In this document: positions 36,453-45,618 of the stretch, one piece after another
How the letters are laid out: the number at the start of each line of letters is the position of its first letter
Position numbering within the stretch: position 1 is the first letter of the stretch
DNA from: VFKU01 sp964620045
GTDB taxonomy: Bacteria > Hydrogenedentota > Hydrogenedentia > Hydrogenedentales > GCA-2746185
Length of the DNA: 64,000 bases
Assembly: GCA_964620045.1 (NCBI GenBank)
Contig: CAZUJL010000011.1
Span: forward strand, 65,490 to 129,489
Reading direction: 5' to 3'
The notes under the pieces: model-generated
Told to the model about the DNA's origin: nothing
The model's database searches: none
Seen by the model: only the letters and a program-made list of their open reading frames with translations
Position numbers and translations under genes: made by a program

Positions 36453-37577
36453 ATGGATGAAGATCTCGCGACACTGGCCCGCGAAGGCGACCCCGAAGCG
36501 CAGTGCATGCTCGCCGTCGCGCACCTGAATCGCGAAGGCCACGATCGCCGCCGCGCGCTGTACTGGCTGCGCCGCTCGGCCTCTGCCGGGTTCGCGCCCG
36601 CGCAATATGCGCTGGCCAATTTGCACAATCGCACGGGGTCGCGCGCCGCGCTGCGCTGGTTCAAGCAAGCCGCGCGGCAGGGCGATGTCGATGCGCAACT
36701 CGCGCTGGCCTATCGCTACGCCGCGCGCGGGAAATCAGCAGCCGCGCAGCGTCACGCGGCGCACTGGTTCCGCCTCGCCGCGCATGCCGGCGAGCCCACG
36801 GCGCAGTTCCATCTTGCGCGCGCACTCGAACGCGGCGCCGGTGTGCCGCGGAATTTCGCCAAGGCCGCGGAGTGGTATCGCCATGCGGCGCGGGGCGGCG
36901 ATCTGCGCGCACAGGTCGCGCTCGGCCGCCTGCACAGCGAAGGCCTCGGCGTTTCAAAGGATCCCGCGCGCGCGGTCCGGTGGTATCGTCGCGCCGCCGA
37001 ATCCGGCAGCCGCCACGCGCAATGTATCGTCGGCCTGCATTATCTGACCGGAAACGGAGCCAAGCGCGATGTAAAACAAGCACTCGGATGGCTGCGCGCC
37101 GCCGCGGAGCAAGGCTACCCGCTCGCGCAGTACGCCCTCGGTGCGGCCCTGTTGAGCCATCCGTCGGGCGCGCCGATCGGGTTGATTTGGTTGGGACGCG
37201 CCGCGCAGGCCGGGCACGCCGATGCCGCGGTCGCCATCGCGCGCGTGTATTGCGACGGCACGCTGGTGCCGCGCGATCTGCGCCGCGCCCGCGCGAGTCT
37301 GAAAGCGCCCTGCGCGCAACGACATCCGGCCGCGTTTCGTGAGCTCGCCGAAACCTTCGTGCACGATTCCCTGGCCCGGCCCGACTGGCGCCGTGCGGTT
37401 CCGCTGTTTCGCAAAGCCGCGTATGCGGGCGACGCTTGGGCCGCATTCCGGCTCGGCGTGGCGTGCCGCGATGGTCTCGGGCTCGCGCGCGATGCCCGCC
37501 GCGCGCGGTACTGGTTGGCCCGCGCCGCCGCACTCGGAATCGATTTCGCCGAACTCGACAGGAGACACGCCGCATGA
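36453..37577 (+). CDS. Sel1-repeat protein
   Basis: 374 residues made almost entirely of about nine to ten Sel1/TPR-like helical repeats of roughly 36 residues (for example AAEWYRHAARGGDLRAQVALGRLHSEGLGVSKDPARAVRWYRRAAESG). No signal peptide is present. The gene lies two bases after one Gfo/Idh gene and overlaps the next by four (ATGA). Sel1 proteins are protein-interaction adaptors. Being sandwiched between two oxidoreductase genes in one operon suggests it could hold or regulate them; this is inference. Confidence 0.92.
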   Translation: MDEDLATLAREGDPEAQCMLAVAHLNREGHDRRRALYWLRRSASAGFAPAQYALANLHNRTGSRAALRWFKQAARQGDVDAQLALAYRYAARGKSAAAQRHAAHWFRLAAHAGEPTAQFHLARALERGAGVPRNFAKAAEWYRHAARGGDLRAQVALGRLHSEGLGVSKDPARAVRWYRRAAESGSRHAQCIVGLHYLTGNGAKRDVKQALGWLRAAAEQGYPLAQYALGAALLSHPSGAPIGLIWLGRAAQAGHADAAVAIARVYCDGTLVPRDLRRARASLKAPCAQRHPAAFRELAETFVHDSLARPDWRRAVPLFRKAAYAGDAWAAFRLGVACRDGLGLARDARRARYWLARAAALGIDFAELDRRHAA

Positions 37578-38557
37578 TTCGCATCGGCATTATGAGTTTC
37601 GCGCACATGCACGCGTACAGCTACGCCGCCTGCCTCAAGCAGATCCCCGGCGCCACGCTTGCCGCGATTTGGGATGACAAACCCGCCCGTGGCCGGCACG
37701 CTGCGAAGGACGCCGGCGTGCCCTTCATCGCCAAGCAGGGGGATTTCCTGTTGGGCGGTCTGATCGACGCGGTCATTGTGTGCTCCGAGAACGCCAAGCA
37801 CCGGGAGCACACCGAAGCTGCCGCGCGTGCGGGGTTGTGGGTGCTGTGCGAAAAGCCGATTGCGACGACGCTGCCCGATGCGCGCGCGATGATTGCGAGT
37901 TGTGCCAAGCGCGGAGTCGGCCTGGGCATTGCGTTTCCCTGCCGCTTTGCAACACCCCTGGTGGAGATCCGCGCGCGCGTGCAGCGCGGCGATCTGGGCA
38001 AGCTCCTGGCCGCCGCCTGCACCAACAACGGCCAGTTTCCCGGCGGCTGGTTTGCCGATCCCGAGCAGAGCGGTGGCGGGGCGGTGATGGACCATACGGT
38101 GCATGTCGCTGACGTACTGCGCTGGATCACGGGTAGCGAATTCACGCGCGTGCATTGCGCCTGCGGCAATCTTATTCAGGAAGACGCGAGCACCGACGAC
38201 GTCGGCAGCCTGCAGCTCGAAATGAAAAACGGCGCGCTGATCTCGCACGTCGCCAGTTGGGACCGCCCCGAGTCATTCCCCACATGGGGGGATCTAACCC
38301 TCGATCTCACCGGCACCAAAGGGGCCGTGCGCGTCGATGCGTTTCGCCAGAAGATCGACGTGTACTCGAATGCCGTCGGCAAAGGCGCCTGGGCAGGCTG
38401 GGGCGACGATGCCAACCTCGCGCTCGTTGCCGATTTTGTCGAAGCCGTGCGCGATAAACGCCCGCCGCGCGCCACCGGCGAAGACGGCCTGCGCGCGCTC
38501 GAAGTCACGCTGGCCGCGTATCGATCCGCCGAGACCGGAAAGCCGATCGCGCTCTAA
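37574..38557 (+). CDS. Gfo/Idh/MocA family oxidoreductase
   Basis: 327 residues from the ATG at 37574, which overlaps the Sel1 stop. N-terminal RIGIMSFAHMHAYSY lacks the GxGxxG glycines, whereas CEKPIATTLPDAR retains the family's EKP motif. The C-terminal domain shows GGGAVMDHTVHVADVLRWI, typical of the fold. The SFAHMHA variant is characteristic of a known subgroup of dehydrogenases from planctomycetes and Firmicutes. It ends three bases before the convergent phosphatase-like gene. The substrate is unknown, probably a sugar or inositol. Confidence 0.9.
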   Translation: MIRIGIMSFAHMHAYSYAACLKQIPGATLAAIWDDKPARGRHAAKDAGVPFIAKQGDFLLGGLIDAVIVCSENAKHREHTEAAARAGLWVLCEKPIATTLPDARAMIASCAKRGVGLGIAFPCRFATPLVEIRARVQRGDLGKLLAAACTNNGQFPGGWFADPEQSGGGAVMDHTVHVADVLRWITGSEFTRVHCACGNLIQEDASTDDVGSLQLEMKNGALISHVASWDRPESFPTWGDLTLDLTGTKGAVRVDAFRQKIDVYSNAVGKGAWAGWGDDANLALVADFVEAVRDKRPPRATGEDGLRALEVTLAAYRSAETGKPIAL

Positions 38558-38560
38558 ACC

Positions 38561-39127
38561 TTAGTGCTCGTGCGCGTCCGTTTCGCTCAGGTGAGTACGC
38601 ACGCTCTGTTCCAGCTCCACTGATTTCAGACCCGCTTTTTTGCCGTCGGCAATCGCGTCGTCGGTGGGTTTCTTGCCGTTGATTCCTTCAAACACCGCCC
38701 AGATACCGCCCACGCGATTGCTGCTGGCGCAGTGCAGGAACACGTGCTCGTCGTCGGCGGCCCCCAGTTTTTCCAAGATCGGTTTCAGCGCATCGGCCGA
38801 CGGCAGCGCGCTCGATTCCATCGGCACCTGGATGTACTTCATGCCAGCGGCTTCCACCGCGGCCTTCTCGTCGAAATTGACCTTCGTCATTTCGTCCGCA
38901 CGCCGCAGATTGATCACCACCTTCACGCCTTGTTGCTTCAGCGCGTCGAACGATTCCGTCGTCGGTTGCCCGCCGAAATACACGGATCCGTCCGAGGTCT
39001 TCGAAGCATTCAGCACCCCCGGCACCTCGGTGGATACGACCGCTTTGGCAGGCTCATCCGCGCCGGCGTGCCACGCGGCCGCCATCATCATTCCGCACAC
39101 CGCCAGCACCGCTTGCATCGTTTTCAT
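38561..39127 (-). CDS. Exported DUF442-like / dual-specificity phosphatase-like protein
   Basis: 188 residues with a signal peptide (MKTMQAVLAVCGMMMAAAWHAGA). The mature part follows the beta-lactamase-hydrolase-like/DUF442 pattern: SVYFGGQPTTESFDALKQQGVKVVINLR and an active-site loop HCASSNRVG, a C(X)4R arrangement rather than the C(X)5R of tyrosine phosphatases. Such proteins are putative phosphatases or sulfur-related enzymes. The ATG follows GGAG. Periplasmic location is unusual for a phosphatase-like fold but known for this family. Confidence 0.8.
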   Translation of the reverse strand: MKTMQAVLAVCGMMMAAAWHAGADEPAKAVVSTEVPGVLNASKTSDGSVYFGGQPTTESFDALKQQGVKVVINLRRADEMTKVNFDEKAAVEAAGMKYIQVPMESSALPSADALKPILEKLGAADDEHVFLHCASSNRVGGIWAVFEGINGKKPTDDAIADGKKAGLKSVELEQSVRTHLSETDAHEH

Positions 39128-39215
39128 TGTGAATACTCCAGAATAAGAACCGCGCGTTAAACGTTTCGTGCACCCCGTCGCTTACACTATGAGACCACAC
39201 GATGGAGTTTCCAAC

Positions 39216-39515
39216 ATGAAAGTCATGGTCGATCTTTGTGTCATTCCTCTCGGCGTGGGCGTGTCCTTGTCCGAATACATCGTCGCCTGCCAGAAAATCA
39301 TCCGCGAGGCCGGCCTCACGCACGAAATGCACGCCTACGGCACCAACATCGAAGGCGAGTGGGACGCGGTGTTCAACGTGGTGAAGCGCTGCCACGAGAC
39401 TGTCCATGCTATGGGCGCGCCGCGCATCACCACCACCATCAAGCTCGGCACGCGCGTCGATCGCCCGCAAACCCTGGCCGATAAAGTCGCCAGCATCAAG
39501 GAGAAGTTGGCGTAG
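39216..39515 (+). CDS. MTH1187-family thiamine-binding protein
   Basis: 99 residues from the ATG at 39216 (MKVMVDLCVIPLGVGVSLSEYI). The sequence matches the MTH1187/YkoF thiamine-binding family: VDLCVIPLG, HAYGTNIEGEWDAVF and TTIKLGTRVD. Members bind thiamine or its derivatives as small oligomers. The gene end overlaps the convergent GT39-like gene by 20 bases. No thiamine transport or biosynthesis gene is adjacent. Confidence 0.92.
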   Translation: MKVMVDLCVIPLGVGVSLSEYIVACQKIIREAGLTHEMHAYGTNIEGEWDAVFNVVKRCHETVHAMGAPRITTTIKLGTRVDRPQTLADKVASIKEKLA

Positions 39516-40812
39516 GCTCGATTCGATCGAGGGGAACATCCGGCCGAAGTCCGCGGAATCGACTCCACACCCAATACACCGGCACCGCCACGCCGATCGC
39601 GGCCACCAACTTCATCGAGAAGATCACAGGCAAAAAGTAGCGCGCGAAATTGAACTGCACCAGCGTTACAACGAATGCGTACTGCGCCACGAAATACACG
39701 AAGGCCAAACCCGGCAGGTTTACCTCGCGTTTACGAAAACCCTGCACCAGACCCCAGCCGCAAACGATGAATCCGATCGCAAATGCCGCCGGCTCCGCGC
39801 GCACGCTGCGGAAGCCCGAGAGAAACAAGCGCTCGTGGATCAGCCTGAGCCGTTCCGGCGGCGTGCCCCAGCCGAGCGCTTTGGCGGGTACGGACTCAAA
39901 GGCCTGCTGCGTGCGCACGTACAAGTTCGGAAATTCGAGCAACAGGCGCGGCGACTCGAAGGGCCAGAAAAACGGGTTCAGCACATACACCGTAATGATC
40001 GCCGTGATCAGCGCCGCCAGCGGACCGTATACGGTCGTGCGCAGCGAGAATCCGCGCGCGACCCAGATCGGCGGCAGCAATAAACCGTAGAACAACGCCA
40101 CGAGCGGCAGTCCCGTGATTTTCACCGAGCACGCCAACCCCGCCGCCAATCCCACGAGCATCGAATACCCCACGAACGATCGCGTCCGTGTCGCGCGGAT
40201 GAGTCCGACGCTCGCCAGCAGTCCCGTCAAGATGAAAAAGTTGTAGTAGCTGTCCGTCACGGCGAGCGCGAGAAGCTTGTGCACCGCGGTGCTGCCCAGC
40301 ATCGCGGCGGCCGCCAGCACGCCGCACAACTCGCCCCCGATCAGCGTCCCCACGAGGAACAACAGTCCCGCGCAGCCCGCCACGAACGCGATCTCGGATT
40401 CCCGCGCGCGCAGCAGCAACCCCGGCGGCGGCACCTGCCCCAGCGCCCGATTCGCCTCATATGATCGGCCCCAGTCGTACAGCGCAAGGTATTCGGCATC
40501 GCCCGGTTGCTGTTGCCAGTGCAACCGCACGCCAAGCCCTAGCAGGACTTTTCCAAGGTTCTGGTTGAAATTCCCGACTATTCCCAACTCGTTGGCGACC
40601 CATTTTTCGTGCCGAAAATCGCCGGCCAACACCAGCGCCGTGTAGTAATTCCCCGAAGAAATCCAGTCCGTTTCATCGCCCATAAAGGGCTCGTGCCGCA
40701 CAGGCCCATAGAAGACCCAGAACGTCGCACCCACGACCGCGGCCGCCAAAATGGCACGCAAAAGCCGGCGCCGCAATGGCCGCCGTCCCTTGCCGCTGGT
40801 GCTGTCCCCCAC
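39496..40812 (-). CDS. GT39-like membrane glycosyltransferase
   Basis: 438 residues from a GTG at 40812, which follows GGGAGG. In-frame upstream codons up to 40917 give a hydrophilic extension without homology. The protein has about ten membrane helices. The first external loop carries GDETDWISSGNYYTALVLAGDF, the acidic motif expected in PMT/ArnT-type enzymes. Later PYGLLLPPIW-type and NPFFWPFESPR segments resemble family members. It would use a polyprenyl-phosphate sugar donor. Acceptor unknown. Confidence 0.78.
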   Translation of the reverse strand: MGDSTSGKGRRPLRRRLLRAILAAAVVGATFWVFYGPVRHEPFMGDETDWISSGNYYTALVLAGDFRHEKWVANELGIVGNFNQNLGKVLLGLGVRLHWQQQPGDAEYLALYDWGRSYEANRALGQVPPPGLLLRARESEIAFVAGCAGLLFLVGTLIGGELCGVLAAAAMLGSTAVHKLLALAVTDSYYNFFILTGLLASVGLIRATRTRSFVGYSMLVGLAAGLACSVKITGLPLVALFYGLLLPPIWVARGFSLRTTVYGPLAALITAIITVYVLNPFFWPFESPRLLLEFPNLYVRTQQAFESVPAKALGWGTPPERLRLIHERLFLSGFRSVRAEPAAFAIGFIVCGWGLVQGFRKREVNLPGLAFVYFVAQYAFVVTLVQFNFARYFLPVIFSMKLVAAIGVAVPVYWVWSRFRGLRPDVPLDRIEPTPTSP

Positions 40813-40969
40813 GGTCTCGCCCTCCCGTTCGCGATTCGATGCCCGAAGCCTACACGAGCAGTCGGCACACGAAAAAACGCGGCCTCCGTCATCCAAGAAG
40901 GGACGGTTACCGTTCATTTCGTATGTGATGTATCATTTCTGGTTAAACCAACTGTGGATTCCCCGACGT

Positions 40970-42769
40970 ATGACGCCCTCTACTTCGCGCCCCAGTCGTT
41001 CGCGCAGCGAACGCGTGATTCTGTTTTTGGCAACCCTCGCGCTGCTCCTGTGCCCCACGGTCCACGCGAAGGAAGGCCACGCCACGCCGATCCCGAAAGT
41101 GGCGCCGCGCTTCGAAACGCCGATTCATGCAGCCTGTATCGAAGGCAACGTCGAGCGCGTGCTGCAATTGATCGAAAACGGCTGGGACGTGAACACCGTG
41201 AGTCCGGTCCGCGGCGATACGCCTATTTTCGCGGCGCTCCAGCACAAGCATTTCGATGTCGTGAACGCCTTGCTCGATCATGGCGCCGACGTGAACTTCG
41301 CCGGCGTCGGCAAGAGCACTCCGTTGCACCATGCTGCTCTTGTGAACAACGCGGATGTCATCGAGCGGATGATGAAGATGGGTGCGGACCCCACCCGCGT
41401 GGACGACTTCCGCCATCTCCCCCTGCACTACGCCGTCGAACGCGCCAATCCGCGCGCCGCAAAGCTGTTGCTGGTGCAACCGGACCTCATGGATCAGCCA
41501 GATACCCACGATCGCACGCCGCTGGACCACGCGGTGGAGCTCGCCGATCCCGAAATTGCCCTGATGCTGCTGCATGCGGGCGCGCACTTCGCCGATAATC
41601 CGAATCGAACCCTCTATCGCGTCGGCATCTGCGCCGGTAAAGGGTGGACCGAAACGGTCGAAATCGCTCTGCGTCAGACTGAATCCGATCCCAAACTTCA
41701 CCAAAGTATTGCCGAACGCGCATACAACGACACTTTCGCGGCGGGCAATGTTCCGCAGCTCAAGCGCATCGCCGAGCTCGTGCCGGGCATCGCGTCGACC
41801 AAGCCCGCCTCCGGCCTGCCGCGCCTGTTCATCGCCGCCAACTTCGGCCACCTGGACATGGTCGCCGCACTCCTGGACCAAGGCGAGTCCATCGACGAAG
41901 TCGCGGTGCCGTCCAACTGGACGCCGCTGCACGGCGCCATCGTTTCCGGCAGCGATCTCAAACTCATCAACCTGCTGCTGCAAAGAGGCGCCAATCCCAA
42001 CGCGGTCGACGGCATCGGCCGCACACCGCTGCACATCGCCGCCATCACCGGCCGTCCCGGCCTTGTTCAGGCACTGCTCAAGGCTGGCGCCGACGCCAGC
42101 ATCAAAGACGACTTCGGAAACACCCCGCTGAACTACGCCGTCCGCGCCGGGGCCGCCCCGAGCGTGCAGTTGATGGCGGGTCGAGAAGGCGCGCAAGACC
42201 CGAACAACTACGGCTACACGCCGTACACCATCGCCATGGAGATGGACCGCCCGGAACTCGCCTCCATGCTGCAGCCGCCGCCTCCGGCCGAGCTTCCGCC
42301 GCTTCCGAAGGAATTTGACGAAATCCTCGCCATGGTGACGCCGCCGCAAGCGGCCCCCGAAATTGCCGCGGCCCAACGCGAACGCTGGACCAATGCCGTG
42401 CACCACGGTATGCCGCTGCTCCATCTTGCGGCCCAATCCGGCGTGAAGCAGGCGGTTAATCAGCTAGCGAATTCCAGCGACATCAAGCAGCGCGACGCCG
42501 ACGGTTTCCAGGCGCTGCACTACGCGGTCGAGGGCACGGTGTCCGAGATTTCCAGCGATCTCATTGACGCCGGCGCGCCCGTGAACGATCAGGAAAATCT
42601 CCCGAAATGGTCCCCGCTCCACTTCGCCGCCGCGGCCGGTCGGCCCGATATGGTGAAGCTGCTGCTGGACAACGGCGCCAAGAAGGATTTGCGCGACAGC
42701 ATGGGTCGGACGCCGGCCGATGTCGCCAAAATGTTCGGCAACGATCTCCTCGCCGCGCAACTGCAGTAA
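40970..42769 (+). CDS. Exported ankyrin-repeat protein
   Basis: 599 residues from the ATG at 40970, which begins a signal peptide (hydrophobic ILFLATLALLLCPTVHA, cleavage near residue 33). The mature part has about 14 ankyrin repeats in two blocks (for example TPIHAACIEGNVERVLQLIENGWDVN and TPLHIAAITGRPGLVQALLKAGADAS). A proline-rich linker (PPPPAELPPLPKEF) at about 440-460 separates them. Such exported ankyrin proteins act in protein-protein contacts; the partner is unknown. Upstream in-frame ATGs would remove the signal from the N terminus, so this start is preferred. Confidence 0.88.
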   Translation: MTPSTSRPSRSRSERVILFLATLALLLCPTVHAKEGHATPIPKVAPRFETPIHAACIEGNVERVLQLIENGWDVNTVSPVRGDTPIFAALQHKHFDVVNALLDHGADVNFAGVGKSTPLHHAALVNNADVIERMMKMGADPTRVDDFRHLPLHYAVERANPRAAKLLLVQPDLMDQPDTHDRTPLDHAVELADPEIALMLLHAGAHFADNPNRTLYRVGICAGKGWTETVEIALRQTESDPKLHQSIAERAYNDTFAAGNVPQLKRIAELVPGIASTKPASGLPRLFIAANFGHLDMVAALLDQGESIDEVAVPSNWTPLHGAIVSGSDLKLINLLLQRGANPNAVDGIGRTPLHIAAITGRPGLVQALLKAGADASIKDDFGNTPLNYAVRAGAAPSVQLMAGREGAQDPNNYGYTPYTIAMEMDRPELASMLQPPPPAELPPLPKEFDEILAMVTPPQAAPEIAAAQRERWTNAVHHGMPLLHLAAQSGVKQAVNQLANSSDIKQRDADGFQALHYAVEGTVSEISSDLIDAGAPVNDQENLPKWSPLHFAAAAGRPDMVKLLLDNGAKKDLRDSMGRTPADVAKMFGNDLLAAQLQ

Positions 42770-42853
42770 AAGGGGTGAGATAGCCCCGTCCTTGCCCGTT
42801 GATCCGAGGTACGGATTTCATCAAGATAGTCCGAATCCACAAGGAGCCCCTGC

Positions 42854-43909
42854 ATGAGCGACCAATCGCACGAAATCAATCGCCGCAATTTCCTCAAGAC
42901 GGGCGCCATTGCCGCCGCGGGCGCGGCACTGCTGGGCCCCGCGTCGCTGGCCACGGCGGCCGCCGCGAAGAAAGAAATCACCTTCCCCGCCGGTATCCCC
43001 ACCCGCCCCTTCGGCAAGACCGGCCATGTGCTGCCGGTGCTCGGCCACGGCGGCTCCGCGATGGTGAACACCTGGGCCTCGGCCTACATGGTCACGCTCG
43101 ATTCGGAAGAGAATCGCGTCAAGATGGTGCGCGATGCGTATGACAAAGGCGTGCGTTTCTTTGATACCGCCCGCGTATACGGCGAATCCGAACGCATCAT
43201 GGGCGCCGCGCTGAAGGACGTGCGCGAGAACTGCTACATCGCCACAAAAGTCGCCGACCCGCGCCCGGCCAAAACGCGCGAGAGTCTCGAGAAGTCGCTC
43301 TCCGAGCTCGGCATGGACTATGTCGATTGTCTGCAGGTCCACAGCCCTGTTACCGAGGCCGTGGGCGCCGCCGGCGCGATGAAGGTCGCCGAGGAAATCG
43401 CGAAGCTGCGCGACGAAGGCCTCGTGCGCTTCATCGGGCTCACGACCCACGTCGCGTTTGAAGACGTCTTCACGATGATCGACACCGGCATGTTCGATCA
43501 GTGCCTGCTGGCGAAGGGATACATGCGCCGCGGCATGACGTCCGTGCTGAAGGAAGAAAAACTCGCCGCGCGCGAGAAATGCGTCGCCCGCGCACACGAG
43601 CTTGGCATGGCGATCGTCGCGATGAAGGTCATGGGCGCCAACTTCTTTGGCCAGGGCACAAAGCAAATCGTCCCGACCGGCGATCCCGAAGTGCAGCGCA
43701 AGGTCCCCGCGGCCGCCATCCGCTATGTGCTCAGCGACCCGCGCGTGTCGATGCTCAACATCGGCGTCTCGACGCCGTCGGATCTCGACGACAACCTCGC
43801 GACCGTGACCACCGACCTCACCTACACGGAAGCCGACAAAACCCTCCTCGCGTCATATTCCGAGCAGGTCTACGCCAGCGAATACGTCAAGGCCATGCCG
43901 CTCACCTGA
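42854..43909 (+). CDS. Tat-exported aldo/keto reductase
   Basis: 351 residues. The N terminus carries a twin-arginine signal NRRNFLK followed by a hydrophobic stretch to about residue 35. The aldo/keto reductase barrel has the catalytic tetrad pattern: Asp in FFDTARVYG, Tyr in the same segment, Lys in ATKVAD and His in LQVHSPV. It acts with NADPH on aldehydes or ketones. Tat export indicates folding with the cofactor. A strong terminator follows, so it ends its own transcript. Confidence 0.93.
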   Translation: MSDQSHEINRRNFLKTGAIAAAGAALLGPASLATAAAAKKEITFPAGIPTRPFGKTGHVLPVLGHGGSAMVNTWASAYMVTLDSEENRVKMVRDAYDKGVRFFDTARVYGESERIMGAALKDVRENCYIATKVADPRPAKTRESLEKSLSELGMDYVDCLQVHSPVTEAVGAAGAMKVAEEIAKLRDEGLVRFIGLTTHVAFEDVFTMIDTGMFDQCLLAKGYMRRGMTSVLKEEKLAAREKCVARAHELGMAIVAMKVMGANFFGQGTKQIVPTGDPEVQRKVPAAAIRYVLSDPRVSMLNIGVSTPSDLDDNLATVTTDLTYTEADKTLLASYSEQVYASEYVKAMPLT

Positions 43910-43930
43910 TTGCCTATCGGTTCCAAACTC

Positions 43931-43966
43931 AACGCGCCGGATTCGTCCGGCGCGTTTTCTTTTTCT
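43931..43966 (+). terminator. Rho-independent terminator of the aldo/keto reductase gene
   Basis: Perfect 11-bp stem AACGCGCCGGA (43931-43941) / TCCGGCGCGTT (43946-43956) with a TTCG tetraloop, followed by TTCTTTTTCT. It starts 22 bases past the stop. Confidence 0.95.
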
Positions 43967-44031
43967 CATGCCGCTCTAACGGGGTTTCGCTATCCTGTCG
44001 TACACTCACCGAATCACGGAGGACTGCCACC

Positions 44032-44952
44032 ATGTCCAAATTCACCCGTCGCGAAATGCTTGCTGCTTCCCTTGCTACGACCCTGCTCGGCGCCACCGCG
44101 TCCCGCGCCGCCGATGCGCCCGCGGCCTCCACGCCCAAGCGCGTCCTTCGTTTCGCACACCTTACCGATGTGCACGTGCAACCAGAGAAACGCGGCGGAG
44201 AAGGCCTTGCGGCCTGCTTGCGCCACGTGCAGAGTCAGGCCGACAAACCCGAACTCATTGTTTTCGGCGGCGACAACGTGATGGCCGTCGACAGCGAAGA
44301 CGGCAGCGCCCGCGCGGATCTTCAGCTTGAGCTTTGGCACAAAGTCCTGCGCGACGAGTGCGGTCTACCCGTGCTTACCACCATCGGCAACCACGACATC
44401 CGCGACAACAAACAGGTCGATGGAAAGAAGTGGGCGGTGGATTCTTATGCGCTACCCGCGCGGCACTACACACACGATCGCGGCGGCTGGCGCTTCGTGT
44501 TTCTCGACAGCACCTTGCCCGCGGAAAAGGGCTACGCCGGCAAGCTTGATGATGAGCAATTCGAGTGGTTGCAGGGCGTGCTGAACAACACGCCGAAATC
44601 CATGCCCGTCTGCGTGGTCAGTCACATCCCCATCATCGCCGCCTGCGCGTACTTCGATGGCGAAAACGAAAAAACCGGTGACTGGCAGATCCCCGGTTCA
44701 TGGGTCCACATCGACGCGCGCCGCATCAAGGACCTTTTCTACAAGCATCCGAACGTGCGCCTATGCCTGTCCGGCCATATGCACCTGGCCGACGAGATCA
44801 CCTACCTCGGCGTGAAATATGCCTGCAACGGCGCCGTCTGCGGCAACTGGTGGGACGGGTCCTACCACGAATTCGGCCCGGCCTATGCCCTCGTCGATCT
44901 CTACGACGACGGCTCCACAAACGTTTCGCTCACCGGCTACGGCTGGAGCTGA
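44032..44952 (+). CDS. Exported calcineurin-like metallophosphoesterase
   Basis: 306 residues from the ATG at 44032, which has CGGAGG upstream. The N terminus TRREMLAASLATTLL is a Tat-like signal. The dimetal site motifs are all visible: LTDVHVQ, FGGDNV, TIGNHDIR, VSHIPII and SGHMHLAD. The family hydrolyses phosphomono- or diesters. The stop is overlapped by 23 bases by the convergent membrane protein gene. It stands between the aldo/keto reductase terminator and that gene, so it is probably monocistronic. Confidence 0.95.
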   Translation: MSKFTRREMLAASLATTLLGATASRAADAPAASTPKRVLRFAHLTDVHVQPEKRGGEGLAACLRHVQSQADKPELIVFGGDNVMAVDSEDGSARADLQLELWHKVLRDECGLPVLTTIGNHDIRDNKQVDGKKWAVDSYALPARHYTHDRGGWRFVFLDSTLPAEKGYAGKLDDEQFEWLQGVLNNTPKSMPVCVVSHIPIIAACAYFDGENEKTGDWQIPGSWVHIDARRIKDLFYKHPNVRLCLSGHMHLADEITYLGVKYACNGAVCGNWWDGSYHEFGPAYALVDLYDDGSTNVSLTGYGWS

Positions 44953-45493
44953 GATAATTTCGAATCGAGATTCCGGTTCGCAGCAAAAACGCCGCGGCGC
45001 CGACACCCACGCCGATGATTCCCACCCACTCCGTCTCCGGCGCATTTAGCCGCGAGGCATACGTCAGCACAAACACCAGCAGCGCGTAGTGCAGCACGAC
45101 ACCGCGAAATACCGGTCCGCTACGCCGCACCAACTCCGCCACCATCAACGCCGCAATCAATCCATAGGCGAATCCGCCGACTGCCAGTGCGGTCACCGGC
45201 GGCGTCTCACCGGCGATGATGCGATACGTGACCAACACGCCCAGATGAATTCCGTGCACCGCGCCGAAGGCCAAGATCGCCGCACGCGTCTTCGCCTCAC
45301 ACAGCGCTCGCACCAACGCCGTACCCAAAAATGCCCCAAGGAAAACGACAAACGACCAGCGCGCCGTATACCGCGCGGCCAGCAGCCAGCCCTCGACCGC
45401 CGGGCCAAAGACAGCCAATGTTCCCGCTGTAATCGCCGCGGACACGCCCGCCGCGCCCGCCACATATGCCCGCGCCCATCTCTCGCCGGTCAT
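44930..45493 (-). CDS. Multi-pass membrane protein of unknown function
   Basis: 187 residues with five or six hydrophobic segments (about 8-30, 45-63, 70-90, 98-118, 128-150, 155-175) and charged short loops. A small conserved-looking HGIHLGVLVTYRI segment is present. No family was recognised. It converges with and overlaps the phosphoesterase gene. Its start faces the divergent haem c protein gene about 125 bases away. Confidence 0.75.
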   Translation of the reverse strand: MTGERWARAYVAGAAGVSAAITAGTLAVFGPAVEGWLLAARYTARWSFVVFLGAFLGTALVRALCEAKTRAAILAFGAVHGIHLGVLVTYRIIAGETPPVTALAVGGFAYGLIAALMVAELVRRSGPVFRGVVLHYALLVFVLTYASRLNAPETEWVGIIGVGVGAAAFLLRTGISIRNYLSSSRSR

Positions 45494-45618
45494 GTTTCTG
45501 TTCTCCGAAATTCGACACCATCGTCACTTTACTGTGTCGCCTGCATGCACATTGACGCACCAGAATCGGGGCGCAATCTGATACGATCGGCGGCCATACA
45601 ACAGAGGTCCCACATCCT

